From Phycisphaerales bacterium (lineage in GTDB: Bacteria > Planctomycetota > Phycisphaerae > Phycisphaerales > UBA1924), in the NCBI GenBank assembly GCA_040217175.1, contig JAVJNT010000001.1, forward strand, positions 1,116,001 to 1,180,000: a stretch of 64,000 nucleotides of DNA. Direction: 5' to 3'. Shown here one piece after another: positions 1-7,755 of the stretch. The position numbers were made by a program, and so were the translations under genes. The stretch's first letter is position 1, and the number at the start of each line of letters is the position of its first letter. The notes beneath the pieces were generated by a model. It was not told the DNA's origin. It saw only the letters and a list, made by a program, of their open reading frames with translations, and searched no databases.

Positions 1-862
1 CTGCCGAGGCCTCATCCGAAGTCTCGGACTCGTCCGGCACGGGTGGATCGACCCTGACCAGGCACCGCCAGCCCGTGACGCCCAGGTCTCGGCCGTCGTC
101 GTCGAGGTTTCGCTCGACGTCGATGTTGAGCGTCATGCCCCAGAGGTCGACCAGCGCCTCGGCGACTTCTTCGGGCCCGGGCAACTCGGGGCGGTCGTCG
201 GGGGTCAGCAGCACGCTGCGATGCTCGTGGCTCACCGCGTCGGCGGCCATGACCTCGACCTGCGGCCGGCCATCGGCCTTGCGGGCCCGGGTGCTGGCGG
301 CGGGGCCGGCGCCCGGCGCGGCGCCGTTGGTCGAAGAGCCACCAAGATTCGGCAGCTCGAAGGCCGCGAGCAGCCGATCGACCCGTTCCTTCTCGGAGGT
401 CTCGACGCGGACGGTCAAGACCTTGTGCTCGTCAAGGAACAGGTACATGAACGGCTCCTCGCTCATGGCCCCGAAGCCGCACAGGCCGTCCTCAAAGAGG
501 AACGGCTCGTACCACCGCAATCCGTCGTAGAGGCTCTCGACCCCCACCAGCTCGTAGGCGATGTAGGGATCGATCTCGCGGAAGGCGTCGTTGCCCAGGA
601 CGTCGAGGATGGGATAGATCCGCCCTGGCAGCAGGCTCAACAGGGCCGAGCTCAGGGGCCGGAGGCGTTCGGCCGACACCAGCACCTCGTAGACGTAGCG
701 GTCGGGCCACTCCTCCCACTCCTCGTCGCCGTCGGCGGGCTCGAAGTCGACGGTGTACCCGCTGGTGGGCGCGATGGGCTCGACCGGATAGACCCCCAGC
801 GGGAAGGCGAAGCCGTTGACGCGGACACGCTCGAGGGCAGGGTTGAGCAGGCATCGGTGCAT
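1..862 (-). CDS. Hypothetical protein, C-terminus outside the window
   Basis: The minus-strand frame is open from an ATG at 862 to the window edge, giving 287 visible residues and no stop. An in-frame TAG lies just upstream (872-874), so this ATG is the first possible start. The protein begins MHRCLLNPALERVRVNGFAF, has no signal peptide or membrane segment, and reads as a soluble mixed alpha/beta protein. Acidic and aromatic residues are frequent (for example DEEWEEWPDRYVYEVLV). An Ala/Gly/Pro-rich linker sits near residues 185-205. I do not recognise the family. It lies downstream of a dockerin-type gene on the same strand but is separated from it by an inverted repeat, so an operon is doubtful. 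Codon use is typical of the window, which supports a real gene. Confidence 0.7.
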   Translation of the reverse strand, partial: MHRCLLNPALERVRVNGFAFPLGVYPVEPIAPTSGYTVDFEPADGDEEWEEWPDRYVYEVLVSAERLRPLSSALLSLLPGRIYPILDVLGNDAFREIDPYIAYELVGVESLYDGLRWYEPFLFEDGLCGFGAMSEEPFMYLFLDEHKVLTVRVETSEKERVDRLLAAFELPNLGGSSTNGAAPGAGPAASTRARKADGRPQVEVMAADAVSHEHRSVLLTPDDRPELPGPEEVAEALVDLWGMTLNIDVERNLDDDGRDLGVTGWRCLVRVDPPVPDESETSDEASA

Positions 863-884
863 CGGGGGATGCTAGGGGGAGGCT

Positions 885-983
885 GAGAAGCGACGGAGCG
901 ACGGAGCGACTGAGGGAACAAGGAAGGGGACCGATCTCGGGCCCCCTTCGTCGCTGCGTCGCTTCGTGCCTTCGTCGCTTCTC
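885..983. repeat. Imperfect inverted repeat built of GCGACG-like units
   Basis: The left half starts GAGAAGCGACGG (885-896). The right half ends with its near-complement TCGTCGCTTCTC (972-983). Further GCGACGGA-like copies follow inward on both sides. It fills almost the whole gap between the stop of the dockerin gene (985) and the start of the next gene (862). There is no clear T-run, so it is either a REP-like element or a weak terminator. Confidence 0.45.
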
Positions 984-984
984 C

Positions 985-2355
985 TCAACACCCCGCCGCA
1001 AACGCGTCCTGGAACGCCAGGAAGTCGAAGATGGTCAGCTCGCCGTCGCCGTCGAAGTCGGCGAGCGCGTCGCCGTCCTGGAAGAGGTTGAGGTAGGTCA
1101 GGAAGTCGAAGACCGTGAGCGAGCCGTCGGCGTCGAGGTCGGGGCGGCAGATCTCGCAGGCGAGGTCGAAGACGTGGGCTGCCCCGACCTTCACGCCCTC
1201 CACGAACTCGTCCCGAGCGCCGACGACAGCCGATCGACCATTCGTCGCAACGGCAGCGCCGAAGGGAGCCGACGGAGTCTCGGGCAGCAGGCGGGCACGC
1301 TGCGACCACACGCCGTCGCTGTCCCTGGCGAACGCGTAGGCGACCCCGATCGCGCGAAGCGTGCGCTGACCCGGGGCACCGGCCACGATCAGGTCGCCGT
1401 GCAGATCTAACGTCTCGCCCAGGCGATCGACGCCCGTCGGGTCGCGGTGCGTCATGTCGCCACGAAACACCCACTGGTCGCCCTCGAGTTCGTAGACGTA
1501 CACCGCGCCCTGGGCGTTGGTCTCGCGATCGGCCGCGTAGCCTCCGACCGCCAACCGACCGCCATCGGCAGCGAGGGCCGTTCCGAACCCGGTGCCGTCC
1601 GCCGCGTCAAAGGGGATGAGCTTCTGGTGGTACGTGAGCGTGCCATCGATCTCGCGGCGATAGACGTACACGGCACCACCGAAACGCGCAATGGCGTCGT
1701 CTTCTCTTGCACCGATGAACGCCCAGTCGTCCTCGATCGCCATGGCGAGCCCGAATCGCGTGCGCGTGCCCGCACCGTCGGGGCGTGTGAGCCGCTGCCG
1801 GTAAGCCCAGCCGTCGCTGGCCTCCTGGAACACGGAGACGACCTCGCGAAGGTCGAACACCATCGCAAGATCGCCCTCGGTCGCGACGACGCCGCCAAAA
1901 GCAAATCCGAATCCCGGCTCGGGCGGCGCGATCCGCCCGGTTTCCACCCACTCGTTGCCGTCGAAGTCGTACACGAATACCCCGCCGGCGTCAGGCTCGG
2001 CAAGGCCGGCGCCCGTGTCACCGACCAGGAGGCGATCCCCGTCGAGACCGAGCACGGCAAAGGTATTTTCTGCGGTTGCATCCGGAGGCACCAGCATCTG
2101 GAACCGATGCCACCGGCCATCGCGCCGCTCGTACGCGTGCACCGCGCCCGTGGCGCAGACGAACGGATCGCCGCACAGCGTCGCTGCGCCTGGGTCAGAG
2201 ATTAGCAGGTGGGTCTCGTTCATCGCCACCCGAGAGCCGAACGCGGTGCCCACGGGCTCCGGAGGGGGCACGAGGCGATCGATCGGGCACTGGGCGAGGG
2301 CAGCGCTGATCAGCAGAGCACCTGAGACAGCGGGAAGTAGTGAGTCCACATACAC
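985..2355 (-). CDS. Secreted FG-GAP-like protein with GC-type dockerin tail
   Basis: About 456 residues if started at GTG 2355 (GTG 2349 is equally possible; the in-frame reading further upstream has no signal sequence and overlaps the divergent gene). The N-terminus is a signal peptide (LLPAVSGALLISAALAQ). The body carries repeated units of the form AFGSRVA...LLISDPGA and FGTALA...LAVGGY, typical of FG-GAP/integrin-alpha-like beta-propeller blades. The last ~55 residues hold two D-x-D-G-D-G calcium loops, each followed by FDFL, and end AAGC. Such proteins are exported and presumed to sit at the cell surface. The ligand of the propeller cannot be inferred. It is divergent from the esterase-like dockerin gene, with about 140 bp of shared upstream DNA. 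Confidence 0.85.
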   Translation of the reverse strand: MYVDSLLPAVSGALLISAALAQCPIDRLVPPPEPVGTAFGSRVAMNETHLLISDPGAATLCGDPFVCATGAVHAYERRDGRWHRFQMLVPPDATAENTFAVLGLDGDRLLVGDTGAGLAEPDAGGVFVYDFDGNEWVETGRIAPPEPGFGFAFGGVVATEGDLAMVFDLREVVSVFQEASDGWAYRQRLTRPDGAGTRTRFGLAMAIEDDWAFIGAREDDAIARFGGAVYVYRREIDGTLTYHQKLIPFDAADGTGFGTALAADGGRLAVGGYAADRETNAQGAVYVYELEGDQWVFRGDMTHRDPTGVDRLGETLDLHGDLIVAGAPGQRTLRAIGVAYAFARDSDGVWSQRARLLPETPSAPFGAAVATNGRSAVVGARDEFVEGVKVGAAHVFDLACEICRPDLDADGSLTVFDFLTYLNLFQDGDALADFDGDGELTIFDFLAFQDAFAAGC

Positions 2356-2496
2356 ATTTTGACCGAATCCCGCCTTCGATGCAAACAAATCTCGACAGCT
2401 GCCGCGAGGCCGGCCCCGTCGGAGTTGCATCGAGCGACGATTTCTGGTATCTTGGGCGATGTCGGCCCACACCCGGCGACTGGGGGGTATTCCACC

Positions 2497-4839
2497 GTGG
2501 ACGCAACTCGCACGCATTGTGCCGCTGGCTTGCTGGTGGCTGGCTTCCTGCTGGTGCTGGGCTCGATCGGCCTCGCCCGGCCGGCCCTTGCCCAGGAGCC
2601 CTGGCTCGAGTTTGGCCCCCACCACTGGGGCGTGCGGCTGCACGCCGAGACGAAGTCGGTGCTAGGCGTGCCGTTTCCGCAGCAGCTCCAGGTGTGGTAC
2701 CCCGCGACGGCCCAGGGCGAGGGCACGCCGGTGGCGACCGACGGGGCGCCGTACCCGGCCATCTTCTTCCAGCACGCCGGCGGGTCGGACTACACCTTCT
2801 ACGACTACCAGTTCAGCCGCCTGGCCAGCCGGGGGATGATCGTGGTGTCCATGCGCCATGACCACGTGCCCTGTTCGGTCTCGTGCCACCGCGAGCTCTT
2901 CAGCGTGACAATGGACCAGGTGTTCCAGGAGTGGAACACCAACCCGGACCACTGGCTCTACCAGCGGGCCGACGAGGACCGCATCGGCTTGAGCGGGCAC
3001 TCGCACGGCGCGGCGTTCAATGCCGTGCTCGACCATCGACCCATGAATCCCTCGGGCGACTACGAGATCGACGCGGTGTCGCTGCTGGCGCCCTGCCCGC
3101 ACGTGCCGATCTCGAGGTACCTTGACACGTTCGATGGCATGCCGCCCTTGCAGCTCATCTATGGATCAAAGGACGAGTGCGGCTGCACGGGCACGGGGCA
3201 GGGCATTGCGATCTTCGAGCCCGCGCAGAAGCCCAGGCATCACGTGTACGTCATCGGGGCCAGCCACTGGTCGTTCTGCGAGGGCGGATCGGTCGCGCCC
3301 GCGACGATCTCTCGCGAAGACGCGTGGCGGGCGTCGGGCGCGGCGCTCGCGGCCTTCCACGAGTACCTGTTCTACGGCAACCAGGACGCGCTGCCCTACC
3401 TGCGCAACGAGCTGCCGCTTGTGGTCGACGGGCCCGAGGTGCGATACCAGTTCCAGGAGCGCTCCGACTTTGCCATCGACACGTTCGAGGACACCAACGG
3501 CATGTCCTTCGAGCACGGCGTGGGCATCTCAGGCGTGCCGGGGCAGACGTACGTCAACGGATTCCTGGGCGACACGTTCGTCGACGTCGAGGCCGGCGTG
3601 CAGCTCGTTCGGAATCAGATCCAGGACCTCTTGCCGCCGGCGGGCGGGCCGTACAACGTGCTGTTCTATAAGGACCTCAGCCTGGCGCCCGACGCGTACG
3701 ACATCGCGATCGACCGCGAAGAGGCGGCCGGGCTGTTCAACGTGCTGATCAGGACGGGCAGCGACGCCGAACTGGAGGACTGGTTGCGTACGAGCCAGTG
3801 GGATCTGGTCGTCATGGCGCGCCAGGGCGGCTCGCGGTCGGCGACGCTGCCGTTCGACGACGAGCTGGCCGCGTTCATCTGCGGCGGCGGGAAGGCCATC
3901 CTCTCGGACTTCCGCATCGACTCGGCGTCGGCCCAGGCAACGTTCGTGTGCGCCGACTCGGGCTTCGACCAGACCACCAACTGGTCGATGCTGCGTTCGA
4001 CCAGCAGCCTGTTCGAGGGCACGCTGATGCTGCGCAACCCGGGCTGGGGCATCTGGACGTATGGGCTTACGCCCGGCGACGACTCGGTGGTGTACGCCGA
4101 GAACGAGCTGACGTCGGCCCCGGGCGTCCACGACCCGACGTCGAGCACGCTGGGCTTCGAGGTCATCGCCGACGGCTTCGAGACCTTCGACGAGGCGTTC
4201 ATGCTCGACCCGGCCAAGGGGCTGTACCACCCGACGTGGGGGCTCGAGTTCGCCTGGATCGGCGTTGGCGCGTCGTTCGCGCACATGCTGACCGAGGACG
4301 GCGGGCCGGGCTTCGACGCCCGCGGCTGGTCGGACCTGACCTTCCGCATCCTGCAGGTCCATAACGACCCGCTCAACCCGCCGGGGGCGACGAAGGACCT
4401 GACGATCCGCCTGACGGACACCGACGGCGACTCGGCCCAGCGCCGGCTGTCGGACGCCGTCCAGGGCGCGCTGCGTTCGTCCGTCGCGCCCGCCGTGACG
4501 GTGGACCGCAAGTCGATCTTCGAGACGTACCGGTACGCGCTCGCCGAATTCACCGCCGCGAATCCCGACCTCGACCTCGACGCGCTCGAGTCCATCTCGT
4601 TCGTGTGCGACCGGACGATCGCGGGTCGTTGCTTCATCGACGACCTGTCGTTTGCGGTGCCGCAGCCACGCTGTCGGGCAGATCTTGACGGCGACGGCAC
4701 ACTGACGATCTTCGACTTCCTCGCGTTCCAGAACCTCTTCGACGCCGGCGATCCGCGCGCCGACTTCGACGGCGACGGCAGCCTCACGCTGTTCGACTTC
4801 CTTGCGTTCCAGAACGCGTTCGACGCGGGATGCCCGTAG
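2497..4839 (+). CDS. Secreted alpha/beta-hydrolase with GC-type dockerin tail
   Basis: About 780 residues from GTG 2497, chosen because a signal peptide follows at once (CAAGLLVAGFLLVLGS...ALAQ); the only in-frame ATG (2359) would add 46 unlikely residues. Residues ~35-290 resemble PAF-acetylhydrolase/chlorophyllase-type esterases: YPAIFFQHAGG before the oxyanion region and a nucleophile elbow GHSHG at 167-171. A middle part (WDLVVMARQGG...FICGGGKAIL) looks like a class-I-glutaminase/ThuA-like Rossmann fold. A region before the dockerin (GLEFAWIGVGASFAHML...FIDDLSFA) resembles a jelly-roll binding domain. The tail has two calcium loops with FDFLAFQN and ends DAGCP. The substrate is unknown; an ester or acylated polysaccharide is a guess. 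Confidence 0.85.
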   Translation: MDATRTHCAAGLLVAGFLLVLGSIGLARPALAQEPWLEFGPHHWGVRLHAETKSVLGVPFPQQLQVWYPATAQGEGTPVATDGAPYPAIFFQHAGGSDYTFYDYQFSRLASRGMIVVSMRHDHVPCSVSCHRELFSVTMDQVFQEWNTNPDHWLYQRADEDRIGLSGHSHGAAFNAVLDHRPMNPSGDYEIDAVSLLAPCPHVPISRYLDTFDGMPPLQLIYGSKDECGCTGTGQGIAIFEPAQKPRHHVYVIGASHWSFCEGGSVAPATISREDAWRASGAALAAFHEYLFYGNQDALPYLRNELPLVVDGPEVRYQFQERSDFAIDTFEDTNGMSFEHGVGISGVPGQTYVNGFLGDTFVDVEAGVQLVRNQIQDLLPPAGGPYNVLFYKDLSLAPDAYDIAIDREEAAGLFNVLIRTGSDAELEDWLRTSQWDLVVMARQGGSRSATLPFDDELAAFICGGGKAILSDFRIDSASAQATFVCADSGFDQTTNWSMLRSTSSLFEGTLMLRNPGWGIWTYGLTPGDDSVVYAENELTSAPGVHDPTSSTLGFEVIADGFETFDEAFMLDPAKGLYHPTWGLEFAWIGVGASFAHMLTEDGGPGFDARGWSDLTFRILQVHNDPLNPPGATKDLTIRLTDTDGDSAQRRLSDAVQGALRSSVAPAVTVDRKSIFETYRYALAEFTAANPDLDLDALESISFVCDRTIAGRCFIDDLSFAVPQPRCRADLDGDGTLTIFDFLAFQNLFDAGDPRADFDGDGSLTLFDFLAFQNAFDAGCP

Positions 4840-4849
4840 ATCTCCTGGC

Positions 4850-5611
4850 CTACTTCGGACCCATCAGCCCGTTGAGCGTCGGGATCCCGGTCGTGCCCAG
4901 CGAGACGAGCTCGCCCGTCGCAGGGTCGATGCGCCAGAGGTCGGCGTCCGCGCCCTTCGCGTCGGCTGCGTAGAGGAAGCCTCGGGCGAATGCGAGGGCG
5001 TCGGCGTCGGGGATGGGCAGGTTGGCGATCAGCGTTGCCTCGGCGGTGACCGTGTCGATGCGGTAGAGCGCGTTGGAGAACCTCGTGCCCGCGCTGCCCA
5101 GGGCGAACAGTTCGCCGTCGGGAGAGAATGCGATCGCTTCGATCATCTTGACGCTGCCTTCTCGACCGACCACAGGACCGATCAGCGCCGTCGCGCCCGT
5201 GGCCGGATCGATGGTTCGCAGTTGCATGCCCGGCAGGAGCGCGAGGAACCGACCGTCGGGCGAGCGGGCCAGCCCCCGGCGGGTGACCCACACGTCGACG
5301 TCGAGCCGGACCGAGTCCACGACGACGCCATCGGTGAGCCGAAGCGTGTGCACGACGTTGGCCCGCCGGTCGATGGTGCAAGCCATCGGAGCGCCACCTG
5401 TTCCCTTGCCCGAGTCGGTGAGCATGGCGAGGTCGGCATTCGAGGCAACCGGCTCGATGCGACCAATGGGCGCACCCGGACGGCCGAAGTGGATGGCGTA
5501 GAGCGTGTTGTCGCGCGCCGAAAGGGCATACAGGTCGGGTGCCTCCCGAGCGCTGCAGCCGCTCAACGCCATGACCATGCCGAGCACCAACGTGAACATC
5601 GTGGCACGCAT
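4850..5611 (-). CDS. Lipoprotein, beta-propeller-like hypothetical
   Basis: 253 residues. The start at 5611 is chosen because MRATMFTLVLGMVMALSGCS is a clean lipoprotein signal with lipobox LSGC; the open frame extends upstream but into the divergent promoter region. The mature protein has repeats of the type LARSPDGRFLALLPGMQL, IAFSPDGELFALGSAG and LYRIDTVTAEATLIANL, which are WD40/NHL-like blades that report accumulated values. It is probably anchored in a membrane facing the periplasm. It is convergent with the esterase-dockerin gene (10 bp apart) and divergent from the SUI1 gene. No enzymatic motif is visible. Confidence 0.75.
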   Translation of the reverse strand: MRATMFTLVLGMVMALSGCSAREAPDLYALSARDNTLYAIHFGRPGAPIGRIEPVASNADLAMLTDSGKGTGGAPMACTIDRRANVVHTLRLTDGVVVDSVRLDVDVWVTRRGLARSPDGRFLALLPGMQLRTIDPATGATALIGPVVGREGSVKMIEAIAFSPDGELFALGSAGTRFSNALYRIDTVTAEATLIANLPIPDADALAFARGFLYAADAKGADADLWRIDPATGELVSLGTTGIPTLNGLMGPK

Positions 5612-5682
5612 GGTCGGAGTGTACCGGGACGCCGCAGCGTGGCCACTCGGCCGTGACACGCCGGTGACCGTACGCTTCCAGC

Positions 5683-6033
5683 ATGGCCGGACTCTTCGAT
5701 GGCACCGCACTGGAACGGCCCGTGACGTGCGAGCGTTGCGGAAAGGCGGTTGGTGCGTGCTCGTGTTCCGCCGTCGACCCAAAGGCGCTCAGCCCGCGCG
5801 TGCGACGTGAGAAGCGGCGTGGCAAGTGGTGCACGATGGTGGCCGAGTTGGGGCTCCCTAAGGACGACGCGAAGGCGCTGCTCAAGGAGCTGCGCTCGGG
5901 GCTGGGCACGGGCGGGGGACTGGGCGACGAAAAGGGGAGCTCGATCGAACTCGTGCTGCAGGGCGACCACCGCGACGCCGTCGTCGAGCGACTCAAGGCG
6001 AAGGGATATCAGGCCAAGGCAGCCGGCGGCTAG
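5683..6033 (+). CDS. SUI1/eIF1-family translation factor (YciH-like)
   Basis: 116 residues. The C-terminal half carries the SUI1 pattern: RRGKWCTMVAELGL, then KELRSGLGTGGGLGD, IELVLQGDHRDAVVERL and a final AGG. In bacteria this family (YciH) is a homologue of eukaryotic eIF1 and has been proposed to influence initiation-codon fidelity at the 30S subunit. The N-terminus has a small cysteine cluster (CERC...CSC) that may bind zinc, a variant also seen in some bacterial and archaeal members. It overlaps the stop of the convergent HAD gene by four bases. Confidence 0.85.
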   Translation: MAGLFDGTALERPVTCERCGKAVGACSCSAVDPKALSPRVRREKRRGKWCTMVAELGLPKDDAKALLKELRSGLGTGGGLGDEKGSSIELVLQGDHRDAVVERLKAKGYQAKAAGG

Positions 6034-6704
6034 GCGAACGCGTCGCGTACGGCCTCCAGCAGGGAGTCAGCCACGCGCGCCGTGGTACCGTCGGCGGCGG
6101 CTTCCAGTTCGGCTCGGTCATGGGCACCGCAGGTCAGGCCGTACACGCGGCCGCAGCCTGCATCGAGCCCGCTCTTGATGTCGACCGGCGTGTCGCCCGC
6201 GTAGGCGACCGCCGACGGGTCGGCCTGGCCGAGACGCTCCATAGCCTCGAGGATGAGGTCCGGGGCGGGGCGTCCGTTCGCGACCTCGTCGCTGCCGACC
6301 AGCACCGCGTAGTTTAGCTCCGCGATCTCGAGGACCCGTTCGGCCGGGGCCCGTGCAAAGCCCGTAACGAAGCCGACGGTGACGCCCGCATCTCCAAGCA
6401 GTGCCATCGCCTCGCGCACGCCGTCGAGCACGGGCGGCGGGTGCTGGGCGACCGATTCGAGCATGAAGGCATCGAACGCGTCGGTCATCCGCTCGATGAG
6501 AACGCGGTCGCCCGCCCGCGCCGGAGCGTGCCGCTCGACCACCTCGGCGAACAGCTGCGCCTTCTTGCGGCCCGTGCTGACCCGGATCTCCTCGGCCGAG
6601 ACCTCGGCGTTGAGCAACTCGCAATAGACGCGATGAAAGACCGCCTCAAAACAGCCCGAGCGGACGACGGTGCCGGAGATGTCCAAGAGGAACGTCGAAA
6701 TCAC
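6030..6704 (-). CDS. Phosphonatase-like HAD hydrolase
   Basis: 224 residues from a GTG that directly follows the TAG of exonuclease III, so translation is probably coupled. HAD motif I is DISGTV with the nucleophile Asp8. The usual second Asp (DxD) is replaced by Ser, as in the DxAGT motif of phosphonoacetaldehyde hydrolase relatives. Motif II is likely GFVTGFA, and motifs III/IV are AYAGDTPVDIKSGLDAGC followed by GLTCGAH. This matches PhnX-like phosphonatase-related proteins rather than ordinary phosphatases. There is no phosphonate uptake or transaminase gene nearby, so the substrate is open. Confidence 0.8.
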   Translation of the reverse strand: MISTFLLDISGTVVRSGCFEAVFHRVYCELLNAEVSAEEIRVSTGRKKAQLFAEVVERHAPARAGDRVLIERMTDAFDAFMLESVAQHPPPVLDGVREAMALLGDAGVTVGFVTGFARAPAERVLEIAELNYAVLVGSDEVANGRPAPDLILEAMERLGQADPSAVAYAGDTPVDIKSGLDAGCGRVYGLTCGAHDRAELEAAADGTTARVADSLLEAVRDAFA

Positions 6705-7490
6705 CTACGGCGTCCAATCAAAGTCGGCGATGACCGGCGCGTGGTCGCTGGGCTGCTTGCCCTTGCGCTCGTCGCGGTCGACGCGGGCGTCGGTGCAGGC
6801 CTTTGCCAGGTCCTGTGTCGCGTAGATGATGTCGATGCGCAGGCCGTCGCCCTTGGGGAAGGCGAGTTGGCGGTAGTCCCACCAGCTATAGATCCCTCCC
6901 TCGGGGTGCTTCTCATGCAGCGTGTCGATCAGGCCGAAGCCCTCCACGTTCTTCAGGCCTTCGCGGGCCTCGGGCACGCAGTGGGTGGTGCCCTCCCACT
7001 TCTCGAGCTTGGCGACGTCGCCGTCGTAGGGCGCGACGTTCATGTCGCCGGCGACGATGAGTGGCTCGGAGGGCTCGTGGCGCGCGTCGAGCAACGCACG
7101 GAGGCGCTCCATCCAGGCGAGCTTGTACGCAAACTTGTCGCTGCCGACCTCGCCACCATTCGGAAAGTAACCGCAATAGATCCGCACGCCATCGACCATC
7201 GCAGAGATGAGCCGGGCGTGGGGGTCTTCGTCGCCACCGTCGCCCTCGAAGCCGCGAACCACGTCAGTGGGCTCGGCCTTGCTCAGGATGGCCACGCCGT
7301 TATACGTCTTCTGGCCGTAGACGGCGGCGTGATAGCCCAGCCGCTCGAGGTCGTCGGCGACGGGCTCCGGCAGTTCGGGGGCCTTGAGCTCCTGGAGGCA
7401 GACCACATCCGGCTCGTGGCGTTCGAGCACGCCCGCGAGCCGCTCGGCCCGGACCTTGACGGAGTTGACGTTCCACGTGATGACGCGCAC
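6705..7490 (-). CDS. xth: Exodeoxyribonuclease III
   Basis: 261 residues, the usual size for the family, starting at GTG 7490. This Mg-dependent AP endonuclease and 3'-5' exonuclease works in base excision repair. The EEP-fold landmarks are present: ITWNVNSVKVR (Asn7), CLQELKAPE (metal ligand Glu34), YCGYFPNGG, AGDMNVAPYDGD, YSWWDYR and the C-terminal SDHAPVIADFDW with the catalytic Asp-His. The gene is divergent from glutamine synthetase and is the first gene of a two-gene unit with the HAD protein. Confidence 0.95.
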   Translation of the reverse strand: MRVITWNVNSVKVRAERLAGVLERHEPDVVCLQELKAPELPEPVADDLERLGYHAAVYGQKTYNGVAILSKAEPTDVVRGFEGDGGDEDPHARLISAMVDGVRIYCGYFPNGGEVGSDKFAYKLAWMERLRALLDARHEPSEPLIVAGDMNVAPYDGDVAKLEKWEGTTHCVPEAREGLKNVEGFGLIDTLHEKHPEGGIYSWWDYRQLAFPKGDGLRIDIIYATQDLAKACTDARVDRDERKGKQPSDHAPVIADFDWTP

Positions 7491-7755
7491 GGAGCGATGC
7501 TAGCATAAATCGCCCCTCACGGCCTGTTCGGGCGGAGAGCCCGATTCGGCCCCGTTTGTTCGGTGTTTCGATGGTTTTTCTGACCGTCCGCCTTGGCCCC
7601 GGCCGACCGGGGGCATAGACCTTCGTAGTACGTTTGGAATATGGCTCGGAAGCTTGGTCCGGCGTGTAGGCCGGACGGGCCCGAGCGTCCCTAGCTGGCG
7701 TCCTCGAGGGCGTCGGCCCCGTAACCGGAAGGATGCACTCGCCGTGCGCACTGGT
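7491..7755 (+). promoter_or_regulatory. Structured leader upstream of glutamine synthetase
   Basis: This 265-bp divergent gap contains a hairpin GTCCGGC-GTGTAG-GCCGGAC (7657-7676). It is extended by an outer pairing of GCTCGG (7644-7649) with CCGAGC about 7679-7684. A GGAAGG ribosome-binding site lies at 7727-7732. The fold could be a 5' UTR control element, but it matches no riboswitch class that I recognise. Confidence 0.3.
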
